Part shown: in pieces, positions 45,175 through 53,798 of the stretch
Numbering within the stretch: position 1 is the stretch's first letter
Layout: the number at the start of each line of letters is the position of its first letter
From: Paenibacillus sp. E222
GTDB lineage: Bacteria; Bacillota; Bacilli; Paenibacillales; Paenibacillaceae
Reading direction: 5' to 3'
Length of the DNA stretch: 64,000 bases
Assembly: GCF_013401555.1 (NCBI RefSeq)
Contig: NZ_CP058552.1
Coordinates: forward strand, 682,001 to 746,000
Notes under the pieces: generated by a model
The model's database searches: none
The model's input: the letters and a program-made list of their open reading frames with translations, nothing else
What the model was told of the DNA's origin: nothing
Position numbers and translations under genes: made by a program

Positions 45175-45183
45175 ATAAAAGAC

Positions 45184-45272
45184 GAAAAATCAGGCTTAAA
45201 CAATGAACTTATTTATCGGAAAAGAGCTGTTGAATTCCTTTCCATGCAAAGGCAAGTTCAGTTTAAGCCTGC
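45184..45272 (-). terminator. Long stem-loop terminator after copZ
   Basis: CAGGCTTAAAC-(TG)AACTT at the 5' side pairs with AAGTTCATTGTTTAAGCCTG at the 3' side across a ~50-base loop, followed by ATTTTTCG on the minus strand. It ends the csoR-copZ message. Confidence 0.65.
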
Positions 45273-45277
45273 GATGA

Positions 45278-45478
45278 TTAGACTACGTCATACCCTTGAT
45301 CTTCAATGGCTGCCTTGATCTGATCCACATTGACTTTTTGCTCGTCATATTCAACTGCGACAGTTCCTGCTGCCAGATCAACCTGACCACTCGCTCCCGC
45401 ATTCTTCACGGCTTCTTCAACCGATTTCACACAGTGATTGCAAGACATTCCTGTAACGTTCAACGTAATATTAGACAT
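45278..45478 (-). CDS. copZ: Copper chaperone CopZ
   Basis: HMA-fold copper chaperone of 66 residues. The Cu(I) site is GMSCNHCV near residue 10. It passes copper to CopA. Start at ATG 45478 (MSNITLNV) with AAGGAGG upstream; the longer frame is rejected because it spans that ribosome site. Follows csoR with a short gap and shares its promoter. Confidence 0.95.
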   Translation of the reverse strand: MSNITLNVTGMSCNHCVKSVEEAVKNAGASGQVDLAAGTVAVEYDEQKVNVDQIKAAIEDQGYDVV

Positions 45479-45526
45479 GGATAGTTCCTCCTTAGATATA
45501 TAAATGATGAGTTCATTCAAAAATAA

Positions 45527-45928
45527 TTACTTCATTAACTTCCTTACCGTTACCAATAATTCATCCACAACTTCATGCTCTCCGGCCTGAATACGCTCAA
45601 CGATACAGCTCTTCATATGACCTTCCAGCAACAGCTTGCCTACTGAATTAAGAGCAGACTGAGCCGCCGCGATCTGCGTCAGCACATCATCACAATAGGT
45701 GTCCTTTTCGATCAAGCCCTTGATCCCGCGGATCTGTCCTTCAACACGGTTCAATCGCGAAATCAGGTTGCCCTTCATCTCTTGGGAGTGATGGCTCTTG
45801 CGCACATGCTTTCCATCACTGCCTGCCGTATGACATGAATCAGCTTGCTGATCATCGGACTGTGACACTTCGTTCACCTCTGTTACGGATGACTCCAAAG
45901 GTTCCTTGGGATGGCTCTGATGTTCCAT
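45527..45928 (-). CDS. csoR: Copper-sensing repressor CsoR, with His-rich N-terminal extension
   Basis: Repressor of about 133 residues. The core from LISRLNRVEGQIRGIKGLIEKDTYCDDVL carries the Cys; GHMKSC supplies the His and second Cys of the Cys-His-Cys copper site. An N-terminal extension of about 50 residues (HQSHPKEP, DSCHTAGSDGKHVRKSHHSQ) is longer than in typical CsoR and rich in His and one extra Cys. Start at ATG 45928 (AAGGGG upstream). It binds the boxes at 45158 and 45970. Confidence 0.9.
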   Translation of the reverse strand: MEHQSHPKEPLESSVTEVNEVSQSDDQQADSCHTAGSDGKHVRKSHHSQEMKGNLISRLNRVEGQIRGIKGLIEKDTYCDDVLTQIAAAQSALNSVGKLLLEGHMKSCIVERIQAGEHEVVDELLVTVRKLMK

Positions 45929-45960
45929 CGCGAACACCCCTTTTCTTTCGTTCTGTTATA

Positions 45961-45989
45961 AGAGTAACATACCCCATGGGGGTATGCAA
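45961..45989 (-). promoter_or_regulatory. csoR-copZ promoter with CsoR box in the spacer
   Basis: On the minus strand TTGCAT (45984-45989), 17 bp, TACTCT (45961-45966). The spacer holds the palindrome TACCCCCATGGGGTA (45970-45984), so CsoR binding would occlude polymerase. Confidence 0.8.
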
Positions 45990-46094
45990 GACCATTTCTT
46001 TATTTTTATTTTGCTGCAAATCAAATGGATGTATTCCATGCTTCCTACGTCTACACTAACTTCCAGACATCTGAATCGTCTTCGAACAGGTGCA

Positions 46095-46583
46095 TTATAG
46101 TATGTATTCCATTCTGCTGCTGCGTACAGACAGACCCAACTGCTCATAGAAAGCCTGTGCACCGGTATTAAATGTAGACACGGTCAGTTCAACACTGTCA
46201 ACCTGAATTTCTTTACCAAGTTCAATTAACACCTGCATTAACAGTTTACCTGTCCCATGTCCACGATGTTTGCTGCCAACGATGATTTCATTGATGTATA
46301 ACATCCTTCGATCGTTTAACAAAGTCACATTCTGAATAACATTTAACTGTGCGCTCGCATATCCAACAATCTCACCCTGTTCCAGCAATTCCGCAACATA
46401 GAGATGACGATGATCCGTTTCTAGTAGTTGTTCATATTCCTTATGACTCATTCTCGGCTGCAGCTCTCTGTATACGTCTGGCCTGGCCTCTACATGCAGG
46501 CGATGAAGCTCGTCCATTAATGCAGATACTCCCTTATAATCTCCGATGACAGCCCGTCTAATGTTAATCTCACTCATCTTCAC
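46095..46583 (-). CDS. GNAT N-acetyltransferase
   Basis: Acetyltransferase of about 160 residues. NIRRAVIGDYKGVSALMDELHRLHVEARPDVYR opens the fold; INEIIVGSKHRGHGTGKLLMQ is the acetyl-CoA loop (R-G-x-G-x-G/A type) and FNTGAQAFYEQLGL is motif B. Start is GTG 46583 or ATG 46577, both close to GAGGGGAG. Target unknown. Confidence 0.87.
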   Translation of the reverse strand: MKMSEINIRRAVIGDYKGVSALMDELHRLHVEARPDVYRELQPRMSHKEYEQLLETDHRHLYVAELLEQGEIVGYASAQLNVIQNVTLLNDRRMLYINEIIVGSKHRGHGTGKLLMQVLIELGKEIQVDSVELTVSTFNTGAQAFYEQLGLSVRSSRMEYIL

Positions 46584-46732
46584 ATTCTCCCCTCACAAAA
46601 CGTTTCCATGATTATACAACAAAAAAAACATCTGTCGATGTGCTTCATGAACCCCGACTGCGTGTTGCGGACAATTACCTTAAATATCAGAACGATGACC
46701 CTCATCCAGAGCTAATCCTTTTCTTATTTTAT

Positions 46733-46763
46733 AAAAAAAGCAGATACCTTAACGGTACCCGCT
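46733..46763 (-). terminator. Terminator of the 60-residue protein gene
   Basis: On the minus strand GCGGGTACC-GTTAA-GGTATCTGC is followed by TTTTTTT, about 25 bp after the stop. Confidence 0.82.
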
Positions 46764-46789
46764 TCTTCTCAACCTATATCTGGTACCTC

Positions 46790-46972
46790 TTATTCTTTGG
46801 ATGATTTACCTTCATCAAATGCTACAGGTGAAGGTTTCGCAGACCACTCGTCTGCTTGCGGCTCAATATCCACACCGCTCAAAATTTTCTTTTTCTCCAT
46901 CAAGGAATCCCCGTCTTCATCCAGTTTGTTGCGAATTGCCGCCTCATCCTGAGGTTGATTGTTCTGTGTCAT
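46790..46972 (-). CDS. Small charged protein of unknown function
   Basis: A 60-residue hydrophilic protein (MTQNNQPQDEAAIRNKLDEDGDSLMEKKKILSGVDIEPQADEW...) with no membrane segment, no Cys and many acidic residues. GGAGGACTCC lies just before the ATG and a strong terminator follows, which supports expression. I recognise no family. Confidence 0.65.
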   Translation of the reverse strand: MTQNNQPQDEAAIRNKLDEDGDSLMEKKKILSGVDIEPQADEWSAKPSPVAFDEGKSSKE

Positions 46973-47152
46973 GCTGGAGTCCTCCTTTTCGATATCATGG
47001 TGATGTTCCTATATATAACTTACCCATTTATTGCATTGTCATTCTGACGAGGAATTATATCCTCTGATTTATGTATTCCACTTTGATGAAAAATGAAATT
47101 TAGCATGTAATGCTACAATATTAATATCATTTTTAGAGGAGTTTTATATTTC

Positions 47153-47338
47153 ATGGCTACAGATAAAAGAGTCTTTACACTTAGGCTGCGAGAAAAGAAT
47201 TTCGAGAAAATTAAAGTGATTGCTGACAAAAACAAACGATCCATCGCGATGCAAATTGAGTATCTGATTGAACAGCATATTGAAGCCTATGAGAAGGAGA
47301 AAGGCATTATTTCCCGTGATAAACATAATGACGTATAG
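47153..47338 (+). CDS. Arc-like ribbon-helix-helix DNA-binding protein
   Basis: Small protein of 61 residues. RVFTLRLREKNFEKIKVIADKNKRSIAMQIEYLIEQHIEAYEKEKG reads as a beta strand (VFTLRL) plus two helices, the RHH_1 fold of Arc and CopG dimers. GAGGAG precedes the ATG. No toxin or plasmid gene adjoins it, so a chromosomal regulator rather than an antitoxin is likelier. Confidence 0.75.
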   Translation: MATDKRVFTLRLREKNFEKIKVIADKNKRSIAMQIEYLIEQHIEAYEKEKGIISRDKHNDV

Positions 47339-47403
47339 ATCGTGCGCCCTTAGTACATGCGCAACATCCATACGTCATTTTTCATGATAAATCCTGATTC
47401 CTG

Positions 47404-48021
47404 TTAATCGAAGTCCACCTGTTTATCCAAAAAGACTTCCTCCACTTTGTATTCCAACTCTGGTATTGAAGGAATTAAGGAGAATCGCACGTTTTCCAGA
47501 GAAGAAGGAAGGGCAGGAATTACTCGGAAAGTGAGTTGTGTCTCGCCACCGCCTCCACGACTGTCGTGTCTCATGGTTGTATGTATCTGTGCACCGATTA
47601 TCTCCAGAGCTAAATGTGGTACCATTTGTATACGCTCAGCATTATTCCCCTTATATTGAATCTCCACATAGACGAGACTTTCTCCTTCATATTGCATCGA
47701 ATGCGTGATCATATACTCACACGAATCTTTGATTGTTTTCTTCATGATCGGCACCACACTCTTCAATTGGAGGGGTTCACGTGGAAAGTAGTGCCTTTGC
47801 GGCATCGGCTGCACGCTACGGAGTACATAACGGATATCTTCCTCCTTCATATCCAGTAAGTTCACCCATTTATCGATGACATCTTTAGGGGGCTGGTATT
47901 GGGTAGTTCCGGTTATGTTCTTTCTGGCTGTAACCATCTTCAAGAGTTGCTCATCAATCTGCTGTACCTCATCGCTGTATTCATTCGGGATTTCACGTAA
48001 TTCACTCCAGCCCATATTCAA
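47404..48021 (-). CDS. Protein of unknown function
   Basis: Cytosolic protein of about 205 residues. The N-terminal segment (EVQQIDEQLLKMVTARKNITG) resembles the first helix of a chorismate mutase-type domain, but the rest (VIDKWVNLLDMKEEDIRYVLRSVQ and a beta-rich C-terminal half with SRGGGGETQLTFRV) does not. I do not recognise a family. AGGAGGG precedes the ATG (MNMGWSEL). Confidence 0.6.
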   Translation of the reverse strand: MNMGWSELREIPNEYSDEVQQIDEQLLKMVTARKNITGTTQYQPPKDVIDKWVNLLDMKEEDIRYVLRSVQPMPQRHYFPREPLQLKSVVPIMKKTIKDSCEYMITHSMQYEGESLVYVEIQYKGNNAERIQMVPHLALEIIGAQIHTTMRHDSRGGGGETQLTFRVIPALPSSLENVRFSLIPSIPELEYKVEEVFLDKQVDFD

Positions 48022-48106
48022 TCACCCTCCTAATTTAATGACATACCACGCACATACAATTCGCTGTTGCACCTGCATCCCCTCTTCTTTTCTCGGTTTA
48101 ACCAAA

Positions 48107-48166
48107 AAAAAAACGGCGAACCTTCCCTTTCAGCTACAACAGCCAATTTGAGAAAGTTCACCGCAT
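48107..48166 (-). terminator. Terminator of the EamA-family gene
   Basis: On the minus strand GCGGTGAACTTTC pairs with GGAAGGTTCGCCG across a ~25-base loop and is followed by ten T's. Confidence 0.78.
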
Positions 48167-48169
48167 ACT

Positions 48170-49060
48170 TTATATTTTCGCTACCTTACTGCCTTTCACT
48201 TTAACATTCACAAGCAGAATGCTTGCAATAATCATGACCAGACCTGCGATCAAATTGACCGTCACCGACTCTCCGAGGAACAGCACACTGCATAGAAGGG
48301 CAATCAACGGAATCAGGAACGTAAACGATCCTACTTTGCTGGCTTCACCGGAGCTGACCAGTTTGAAGAACGCGAGCCAGCCCAACGCAATGACAAACAC
48401 CGAAATAAACAGCGTATCCAGTATAAAAGGAAGCACCCACTGCACATCAGCCCAGCTCTCTGTGACCGTTCCTGTCAACGTCAGAACAACTCCGCCGATC
48501 AGAATCGGAATGGCTGTCATCCAGATTCCATCGACCTTCATTGAATTTCTCTTCATATATACGGTCCCGATCGCCCAGCTAATTGCGCTGAACAGCCCAA
48601 GCATAACCCCTTCAGGGGATACTTTGCCTGTCATGCCGCCAATACTGATTGTAGCCACTCCTGCAAAACCGAGCACCAATCCGGCAATCTTCAGTCCATA
48701 CATGGACTCACCCAGCCACAGCCATGCTCCGATTCCGAGCAGCACAGGCTGCAGGAACACGATGGATGAAAATAAGCCTGCCGGCACTTCCGTCAGCCCC
48801 ACGGTCTGAAAACCGTAGAAAAAGATGATGTTAAGCACCGCAGATATGGCATAAATATGCCAGGTTTGCTTCAGCCGCAGCGTTTTGTAGCGTGGAAAAG
48901 CATACAACCCCAGCACCAGACCCCCAATTAACAGGCGCATGCCTGCGAATATAAGCGGCGGTGTAAAATTTAATGCGTATTTGGTCAGGGGCCAGTTTAC
49001 TCCCCACATGAGTACCAGAAAAGCCAGGACCCAGCCTGCTTTTGCACGTGATAAAGCCAT
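48170..49060 (-). CDS. EamA/DMT family transporter
   Basis: Ten-helix drug/metabolite transporter of 296 residues with two EamA repeats; MWGVNWPLTKYALNFTPPLIFAGMRLLIGGLVL opens repeat 1 and WAIGTVYMKRNSMKVDGIWMTAIPILIGG opens repeat 2. Substrate unknown; relatives export amino acids or purine metabolites. ATAGGAG precedes the ATG. Divergent from a LysR gene and probably its target. Confidence 0.87.
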   Translation of the reverse strand: MALSRAKAGWVLAFLVLMWGVNWPLTKYALNFTPPLIFAGMRLLIGGLVLGLYAFPRYKTLRLKQTWHIYAISAVLNIIFFYGFQTVGLTEVPAGLFSSIVFLQPVLLGIGAWLWLGESMYGLKIAGLVLGFAGVATISIGGMTGKVSPEGVMLGLFSAISWAIGTVYMKRNSMKVDGIWMTAIPILIGGVVLTLTGTVTESWADVQWVLPFILDTLFISVFVIALGWLAFFKLVSSGEASKVGSFTFLIPLIALLCSVLFLGESVTVNLIAGLVMIIASILLVNVKVKGSKVAKI

Positions 49061-49186
49061 ATGTTTATTCTCCTATCCGGCACACATCTACAGGCGCAGT
49101 TTAATCAATCGTGTACATTATCCTGCGCTCTTTCTATGCCTGCAAACCATTTGGAATCCGATCCAGACCCGTTTTACATCCGTTCT

Positions 49187-49215
49187 TTGATCGTTCCGTG
49201 TCTTCATGATACAAT
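49187..49215 (+). promoter_or_regulatory. Promoter of the lysR-type gene
   Basis: TTGATC (49187-49192), 17 bp, TACAAT (49210-49215). It lies in the 210-bp space shared with the divergent EamA gene, where LysR boxes would be expected. Confidence 0.6.
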
Positions 49216-49270
49216 AATGATCGAAATAATTGAAATGCATGTTAATCATAAGGAGCATACCATATTTGTT

Positions 49271-50158
49271 ATGAACAACTCACAGTTGCAGTTATTTGTG
49301 AAAATTGCAGAGACGGGAAGTTTCACCCGTGCAGGCCAGGAACTGAATATGACACAGCCCGCAGTCAGTCGGGCCATCTCTTCGCTGGAGAATGAACTGG
49401 ATGTCACTCTAATCATACGAGATCGCAGGAACGGCATCGTGCTTACGGATGTGGGACAGCGAATTTTGGTCATTTTCCGCCGGATTTTACAGCAATTTGA
49501 TAAGGTACAGCAGGTCGTTGCCGCCGAAAAAGGGTTGGAGATTGGTACGATTCGTATTGGCTCTTTCCCCATGTCATCTGCCCATCTGCTTCCGAAAATT
49601 ATCCGCTCGATTCGGGATCGCTATCCTCAGATTCAGTTTGAACTGCACGAGGGGAACATCCTTGAAATTCAGGAGTGGCTAAGCTCACGCGCCATTGATG
49701 TGGCTCTCATTATTGCAACCGACAAAGAGCCAGCAGAAGTGGCTTATGAGACGCTTCCACTCTATAGCGAAGAGATGCTCGCGGTGTTTCGGGACGATGA
49801 ACCTTTTGCTGATCAGGAGATACTTCCCGTACAAATGCTGGACAAACACCCCATGATTATTTGCAAAGGCGGCTACGAGGTACCGATTGTTGATCTGTTC
49901 AATCGAGCAGATGCAGAATTACATTTCGGATTTGTGGTGTATAACGTAAACACTTGCCTCAGCATGATTGAACAGGGACTCGGAACCGCCATGCTGCCTG
50001 CAATCTCACTATCCTGGCTGCCACCGGGTGTTAAAGCACTCCCCACAGAGCCGAAAGCCTACCGCAATATCGAGATTGCCGTTCCTTCACTTGTTGATGC
50101 TTCTCCCGCCTCCCGGTTATTTATTGAGACGGCGCAGCAGTTGTTTGGACAACGCTAA
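49271..50158 (+). CDS. LysR family transcriptional regulator
   Basis: Regulator of about 295 residues. N-terminal HTH: LQLFVKIAETGSFTRAGQELNMTQPAVSRAISSLENELDVTLIIR; C-terminal substrate-binding domain starting GTIRIGSFPMSSAHLLPKIIRSIRDRYPQIQFELHEG. Start at ATG 49271 (MNNSQLQLF). AAGGAG lies about 15 bases upstream, longer than usual. A longer frame to 49061 overlaps the divergent promoter and is rejected. Likely controls the divergent transporter. Confidence 0.88.
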   Translation: MNNSQLQLFVKIAETGSFTRAGQELNMTQPAVSRAISSLENELDVTLIIRDRRNGIVLTDVGQRILVIFRRILQQFDKVQQVVAAEKGLEIGTIRIGSFPMSSAHLLPKIIRSIRDRYPQIQFELHEGNILEIQEWLSSRAIDVALIIATDKEPAEVAYETLPLYSEEMLAVFRDDEPFADQEILPVQMLDKHPMIICKGGYEVPIVDLFNRADAELHFGFVVYNVNTCLSMIEQGLGTAMLPAISLSWLPPGVKALPTEPKAYRNIEIAVPSLVDASPASRLFIETAQQLFGQR

Positions 50159-50210
50159 CGAATCGATTGCACCTTCCAATCTAGCGCCAGTCACTTTCTA
50201 TTTCAAATTC

Positions 50211-50259
50211 AAAAGGGCGCCCCCTAGGTCATGTTCATGACCTTATGGGACGCCCTTTT
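50211..50259. terminator. Bidirectional terminator between lysR and the nucleoside phosphorylase gene
   Basis: AAAAGGGCG...AGGTCATG and CATGACCT...CGCCCTTTT form a long hairpin. Both ends carry A/T-rich tails. Confidence 0.85.
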
Positions 50260-50345
50260 ATATTGTCCACCTCAGATGGACATCATTTGCGTATTTTGCA
50301 ATTTTACCAGTAGTAGTACTACAAAATACCCTGATGATCTCAGCT

Positions 50346-51104
50346 TTACGCCTGATCCTGGCGAGCGAGTGCAGCCAGTGCACGCAGAGCGGCTTCGATC
50401 TCACGCTCTACTGCATCAGCTACCGCATTGGTATGCGGATCATACTCTGCCGCCAAGTCGCTATCTGCGAATCCATCGATAGCCACAATAGCTCCGGCAC
50501 GAGCACCGCGCAGTGTGCTTACGATGTAGAGCGCAGCAATTTCCATCTCAGCGGCAAGAGCACCCGCCTGCTTGTACTTGCGGTGAGGAATCTCTTCAAC
50601 CCCGGTGAAGAAAGCATCCAGCGTAACGGTAATGCCTACGCCAACTTTACCCGCACCTGAAGCTTTCACTCCACTTGCATGCTCACGAGTTGCCTCGATT
50701 AACGCTTGCGTAACGCCAAGGTCCGCGACCGCAGGGAAACCATCCGGTACGAGCTGACGCGTAAGCCCGTCCGTACGTACAGCAGCTGTACTGACGATTA
50801 CACTTCCCGCAGGATAATCCGCGCTATACGAGCCCGCTGTACCTACACGAATCAGGGTCGTTACCCCTGCCCGGATCAGTTCTTCGAAGCAGACGGCTGC
50901 TCCGGGTGATCCTACGCCATGGCTGACCACGGCCATTTGTACACCTTCGTACAATCCTACAAACGTGCGATACTCCCGGCTGAACGCCAGTTCTCTTGCC
51001 TGCTCCAGCTTACGGGAGATCTTTTCTGCACGTGCCGGATCACCACAGACAATGGCATATGCAGGCATATCCTCGGAATGAATTTGCAAAATAGGCATCA
51101 ACAT
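50346..51104 (-). CDS. Nucleoside phosphorylase (uridine phosphorylase type)
   Basis: PNP_UDP_1 family enzyme of about 252 residues that cleaves nucleosides with phosphate. GDPARAEKI binds phosphate; IRVGTAGSY and EMEIAALY (ribose-binding Glu-Met-Glu) are present. Uridine-type is the closer match, but purine activity is not excluded. Start taken at ATG 51104 just after the YuiH stop (AAGGAG upstream). It lies downstream of the nucleoside ABC importer and would process imported nucleosides. Confidence 0.85.
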   Translation of the reverse strand: MLMPILQIHSEDMPAYAIVCGDPARAEKISRKLEQARELAFSREYRTFVGLYEGVQMAVVSHGVGSPGAAVCFEELIRAGVTTLIRVGTAGSYSADYPAGSVIVSTAAVRTDGLTRQLVPDGFPAVADLGVTQALIEATREHASGVKASGAGKVGVGITVTLDAFFTGVEEIPHRKYKQAGALAAEMEIAALYIVSTLRGARAGAIVAIDGFADSDLAAEYDPHTNAVADAVEREIEAALRALAALARQDQA

Positions 51105-51105
51105 C

Positions 51106-51777
51106 TTAATCAAACTCCTTCTTCGTCCATTCGTCTTCCGGAATCGGAATATCTTCACCCGAGAAGCGCTGCTCCTTGAACGGATCGGCAAAATGATGGA
51201 AACCATTGACTTCCCAGAAGCCATTGCGATCTTCTTTCATGAATTCCAGACCGCGTATCCACTTCGCACTCTTCCAGAAGTAGAGTTGTGGAACAACCAA
51301 ACGCAGCGGATAACCGTGCTTCGGTGTGAGCGGCTCACCGTTATATTTAAAAGCAAGCAATACGTCGTCATGCATCAGTTCTTCGAGCGGAACATTGGTC
51401 TCATAATCATGGTCTGCGTGGATCATGACGTATTTTGCCTCCGGTTTGACGCCAAGAAGCTTGATAAAATCCGAGAAACGGATGCCTTCCCACGGCGTGT
51501 CGAACTTGGACCAGCGGGTAACACAGTGAATATCGCTCACTGTGTTCACTTGAGGCATCGCCTGAAGCTCGGCGAAGGAGAATACCTTATCCTCTTCAAC
51601 CTCGCCGAATACTTTCAAATCCCAAGTGGAAAGGTCGTATTCCGGCACTTCACCTTCGTGCAGAATCGGGAATTTCTCGGTCAGTACCTGCCCCGGCGGC
51701 AGCCGGTCTCCGTGCTCGGCACCCGCTTTGGGTGCAGGGCTTTTCGTTTTTTTCAGACGTTCAGCCTTATTATGCAA
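51106..51777 (-). CDS. YuiH-like molybdopterin-dependent oxidoreductase
   Basis: Sulfite oxidase-fold protein of about 223 residues (TTG start at 51777, AAGGAGG upstream). The molybdenum-ligand Cys is in DIHCVTRWSKFD; FSDFIKLLGVKPEAKYVMIHADHDYETNVPLEEL and KHGYPLRLVVPQLYFWKSAKWIRGLEFM follow the Bacillus YuiH pattern. No signal peptide or Tat motif, so cytosolic. Its place between nucleoside importer and phosphorylase genes is unusual. Electron partner unknown. Confidence 0.82.
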   Translation of the reverse strand: MHNKAERLKKTKSPAPKAGAEHGDRLPPGQVLTEKFPILHEGEVPEYDLSTWDLKVFGEVEEDKVFSFAELQAMPQVNTVSDIHCVTRWSKFDTPWEGIRFSDFIKLLGVKPEAKYVMIHADHDYETNVPLEELMHDDVLLAFKYNGEPLTPKHGYPLRLVVPQLYFWKSAKWIRGLEFMKEDRNGFWEVNGFHHFADPFKEQRFSGEDIPIPEDEWTKKEFD

Positions 51778-51823
51778 GTGTGATTCCTCCTTCTTTATAT
51801 GCTTCCAGCATAACACTCAGGAA

Positions 51824-52747
51824 TTAACGCGAGCTTCCGCCCGCTTTCAGTGCGTCTTGTGCATAGGTACGGTCCTTGAAGAAGAACATCGCCACCAGTG
51901 TCACAATATACGGCAGCATCATGGTAAAGTGGGTTGGCAGCGCAAAGCCCTGCAATCGGATACTAAGAGCTTCCATGAACCCGAACAGCACACTGGACCC
52001 CATAACGCCAAGCGGATTCGCTTGACCCAGCATCGTTGCTACCAATGCGATGAAGCCGCGACCTGCGGTCATGCCCTCGGTAAACATCGTAACCTGACCG
52101 AGCGATAACTGTGCGCCCGCCAAGGCGCACAATACGCCGCACATCAGAACTGCACCATATTGAATGCCGCGCACCTTGATGCCGATACTTTGTGCCGCTA
52201 CCGGATTCTCACCCACGGAACGAAGACGGAAACCAGAGACACTTTTGAACAGATAAAACTGCAAGGCAATTACGATAATAATCCCGAGATATACGAGCGG
52301 GCTATGCCCTGAGATCACATCGCCTACCCACGGAATGTCCTTAATAAGAGGAATGTCCCATTTGGGGAGTCCCACCATATCCTTGTCGTAGTAAGCACCT
52401 TTTACATCAAAAATCGCCCGCAGCGCAAAAGTCGTCAGTCCTGTCGCCAGAAAGTTAAGCGAGATCCCGACCACAATGGCGTTGGCCTTCAGATTAATAC
52501 TGATGAAGGCAAATAGCGCAGAGAACAACATGACGATCACAATCGAGAATAGTACGGCCAGCAGTACATTGCCGAACAGATAGTTACCGACAATAGCGGA
52601 GAAAGCACCGATCAGTACGAGTCCTTCCAGACCCACGTTGAACAGACCGACACGAGAGCATAAAGCCCCACCGAGCGCTGCGAGCAGGATCGGCGTCATA
52701 ATCCGCAAGGTAGAGCCAAACATGGCTGCATCAAACAGTTGTTGCAT
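51824..52747 (-). CDS. nupQ: Nucleoside ABC transporter permease
   Basis: Permease of 307 residues with about eight helices, YufQ/NupQ type; LFNVGLEGLVLIGAFSAIVGNYL and GFRLRSVGENPVAAQSIGIKVRGIQYGAVLMCG match BPD_transp_2 family members. Works with NupP, NupO and the lipoprotein. It overlaps nupP by 17 bp. Confidence 0.9.
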   Translation of the reverse strand: MQQLFDAAMFGSTLRIMTPILLAALGGALCSRVGLFNVGLEGLVLIGAFSAIVGNYLFGNVLLAVLFSIVIVMLFSALFAFISINLKANAIVVGISLNFLATGLTTFALRAIFDVKGAYYDKDMVGLPKWDIPLIKDIPWVGDVISGHSPLVYLGIIIVIALQFYLFKSVSGFRLRSVGENPVAAQSIGIKVRGIQYGAVLMCGVLCALAGAQLSLGQVTMFTEGMTAGRGFIALVATMLGQANPLGVMGSSVLFGFMEALSIRLQGFALPTHFTMMLPYIVTLVAMFFFKDRTYAQDALKAGGSSR

Positions 52748-53798
52748 TGGACTTTTTCTCCTTTCTCCGCTTCAGGAATGAATATCCGATCTGAGCCGAT
52801 ACAAATAACGTCAATACCGCTTGGATGACACTGCCCACTTCCAGCGGCACATCCGTATTTCGTTCCATCCCCATGGCACCTGTCTGCAACGCTGCAAGCA
52901 GGATTGCCGCCACAGCTGTTCCTAGCGGATGCGAGCGGGCAAGCAATGTCGCCATAATACCGCTCCATGCATAACTTGCAGATGACAACGACCCATCAAG
53001 GAAACGGTACTGTGTACCCAGCACTTCCCCTGCACCCGCAAGACCTGCAAGTCCACCACTGATGATCATGGACAGCATCATCATGCGGATACGGCGCACG
53101 CCGCCATACGTTGCAAACGAAGGGTTGCTTCCCAACATGCGGATCTCATAACCGGTTACCGTCTTGTGTGTGAACCAGTAGATGAGAATTGCCGCCACGA
53201 CGGCAATAATGAATCCGGCATGCAGTCCCATGCCCTGGAACAGCTTCGGCAGCCAGACACTCTGATCAATCATGGGCGTCTGAGCCATTGCCGCCGATCC
53301 CGTGCGGTCTTTAAACGGGTAGGATACCATGTATCCTCCAAAATATATTGCAATGTAGTTGAGCAGCAGCGTTGTAATCAACAGATTCATGCCAAAGCGG
53401 GCATCCAGCCAGCCTGCAAACAGCGACCAGACTCCACCGGCAATAATCCCCGCCACAATGGCTGCAATACAGACAAACCAGCCTGGGCCCGGCAGGTAGA
53501 GCGCCGTCAGCGCTGCACTAAGTCCACCCAGAACCATCTGCCCCTCAGCACCCATGTTGAAAAATCCGGCGCGGAACGCCAGGGCTACGCCCAGCCCTGC
53601 AAGAATAATGGGCGTCGAACGTGCCAGTGTGTTAGTGAAGAAGTAGAAGTTGCCGAAGGCCCCTTTCCACATCTCCGCATACGTATCCACCACAGACCCG
53701 CCAACGACCAGAATGGCTACAGCACCTGCCAGCAAACCGATGAATACGGCAAGCAGCGGCTGTACGAGTCCACGAAGTGTTTCTTTTACCCGATTCAT
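52731..53798 (-). CDS. nupP: Nucleoside ABC transporter permease
   Basis: Permease of 355 residues with about ten helices, YufP/NupP type; RAGFFNMGAEGQMVLGGLSAALTALYL and GYEIRMLGSNPSFATYGGVRRIRMMMLSMIISGGLAGLAGAGEVLG are diagnostic. The ATG overlaps the nupO stop by four bases (translation coupled). Confidence 0.91.
   Translation of the reverse strand: MNRVKETLRGLVQPLLAVFIGLLAGAVAILVVGGSVVDTYAEMWKGAFGNFYFFTNTLARSTPIILAGLGVALAFRAGFFNMGAEGQMVLGGLSAALTALYLPGPGWFVCIAAIVAGIIAGGVWSLFAGWLDARFGMNLLITTLLLNYIAIYFGGYMVSYPFKDRTGSAAMAQTPMIDQSVWLPKLFQGMGLHAGFIIAVVAAILIYWFTHKTVTGYEIRMLGSNPSFATYGGVRRIRMMMLSMIISGGLAGLAGAGEVLGTQYRFLDGSLSSASYAWSGIMATLLARSHPLGTAVAAILLAALQTGAMGMERNTDVPLEVGSVIQAVLTLFVSAQIGYSFLKRRKEKKSNATTV

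Noticed and set aside
47153-47338. Antitoxin of a toxin-antitoxin pair
   Set aside because: RHH fold fits, but no toxin-like gene is adjacent in the same direction.
49061-49270. 70-codon N-terminal extension of LysR
   Set aside because: It covers the promoter TTGATC-N17-TACAAT and has no similarity to the DNA-binding domain.
51105-51224. 40-codon N-terminal extension of the nucleoside phosphorylase
   Set aside because: It is the end of the YuiH coding sequence in another frame; the ribosome site fits ATG 51104.
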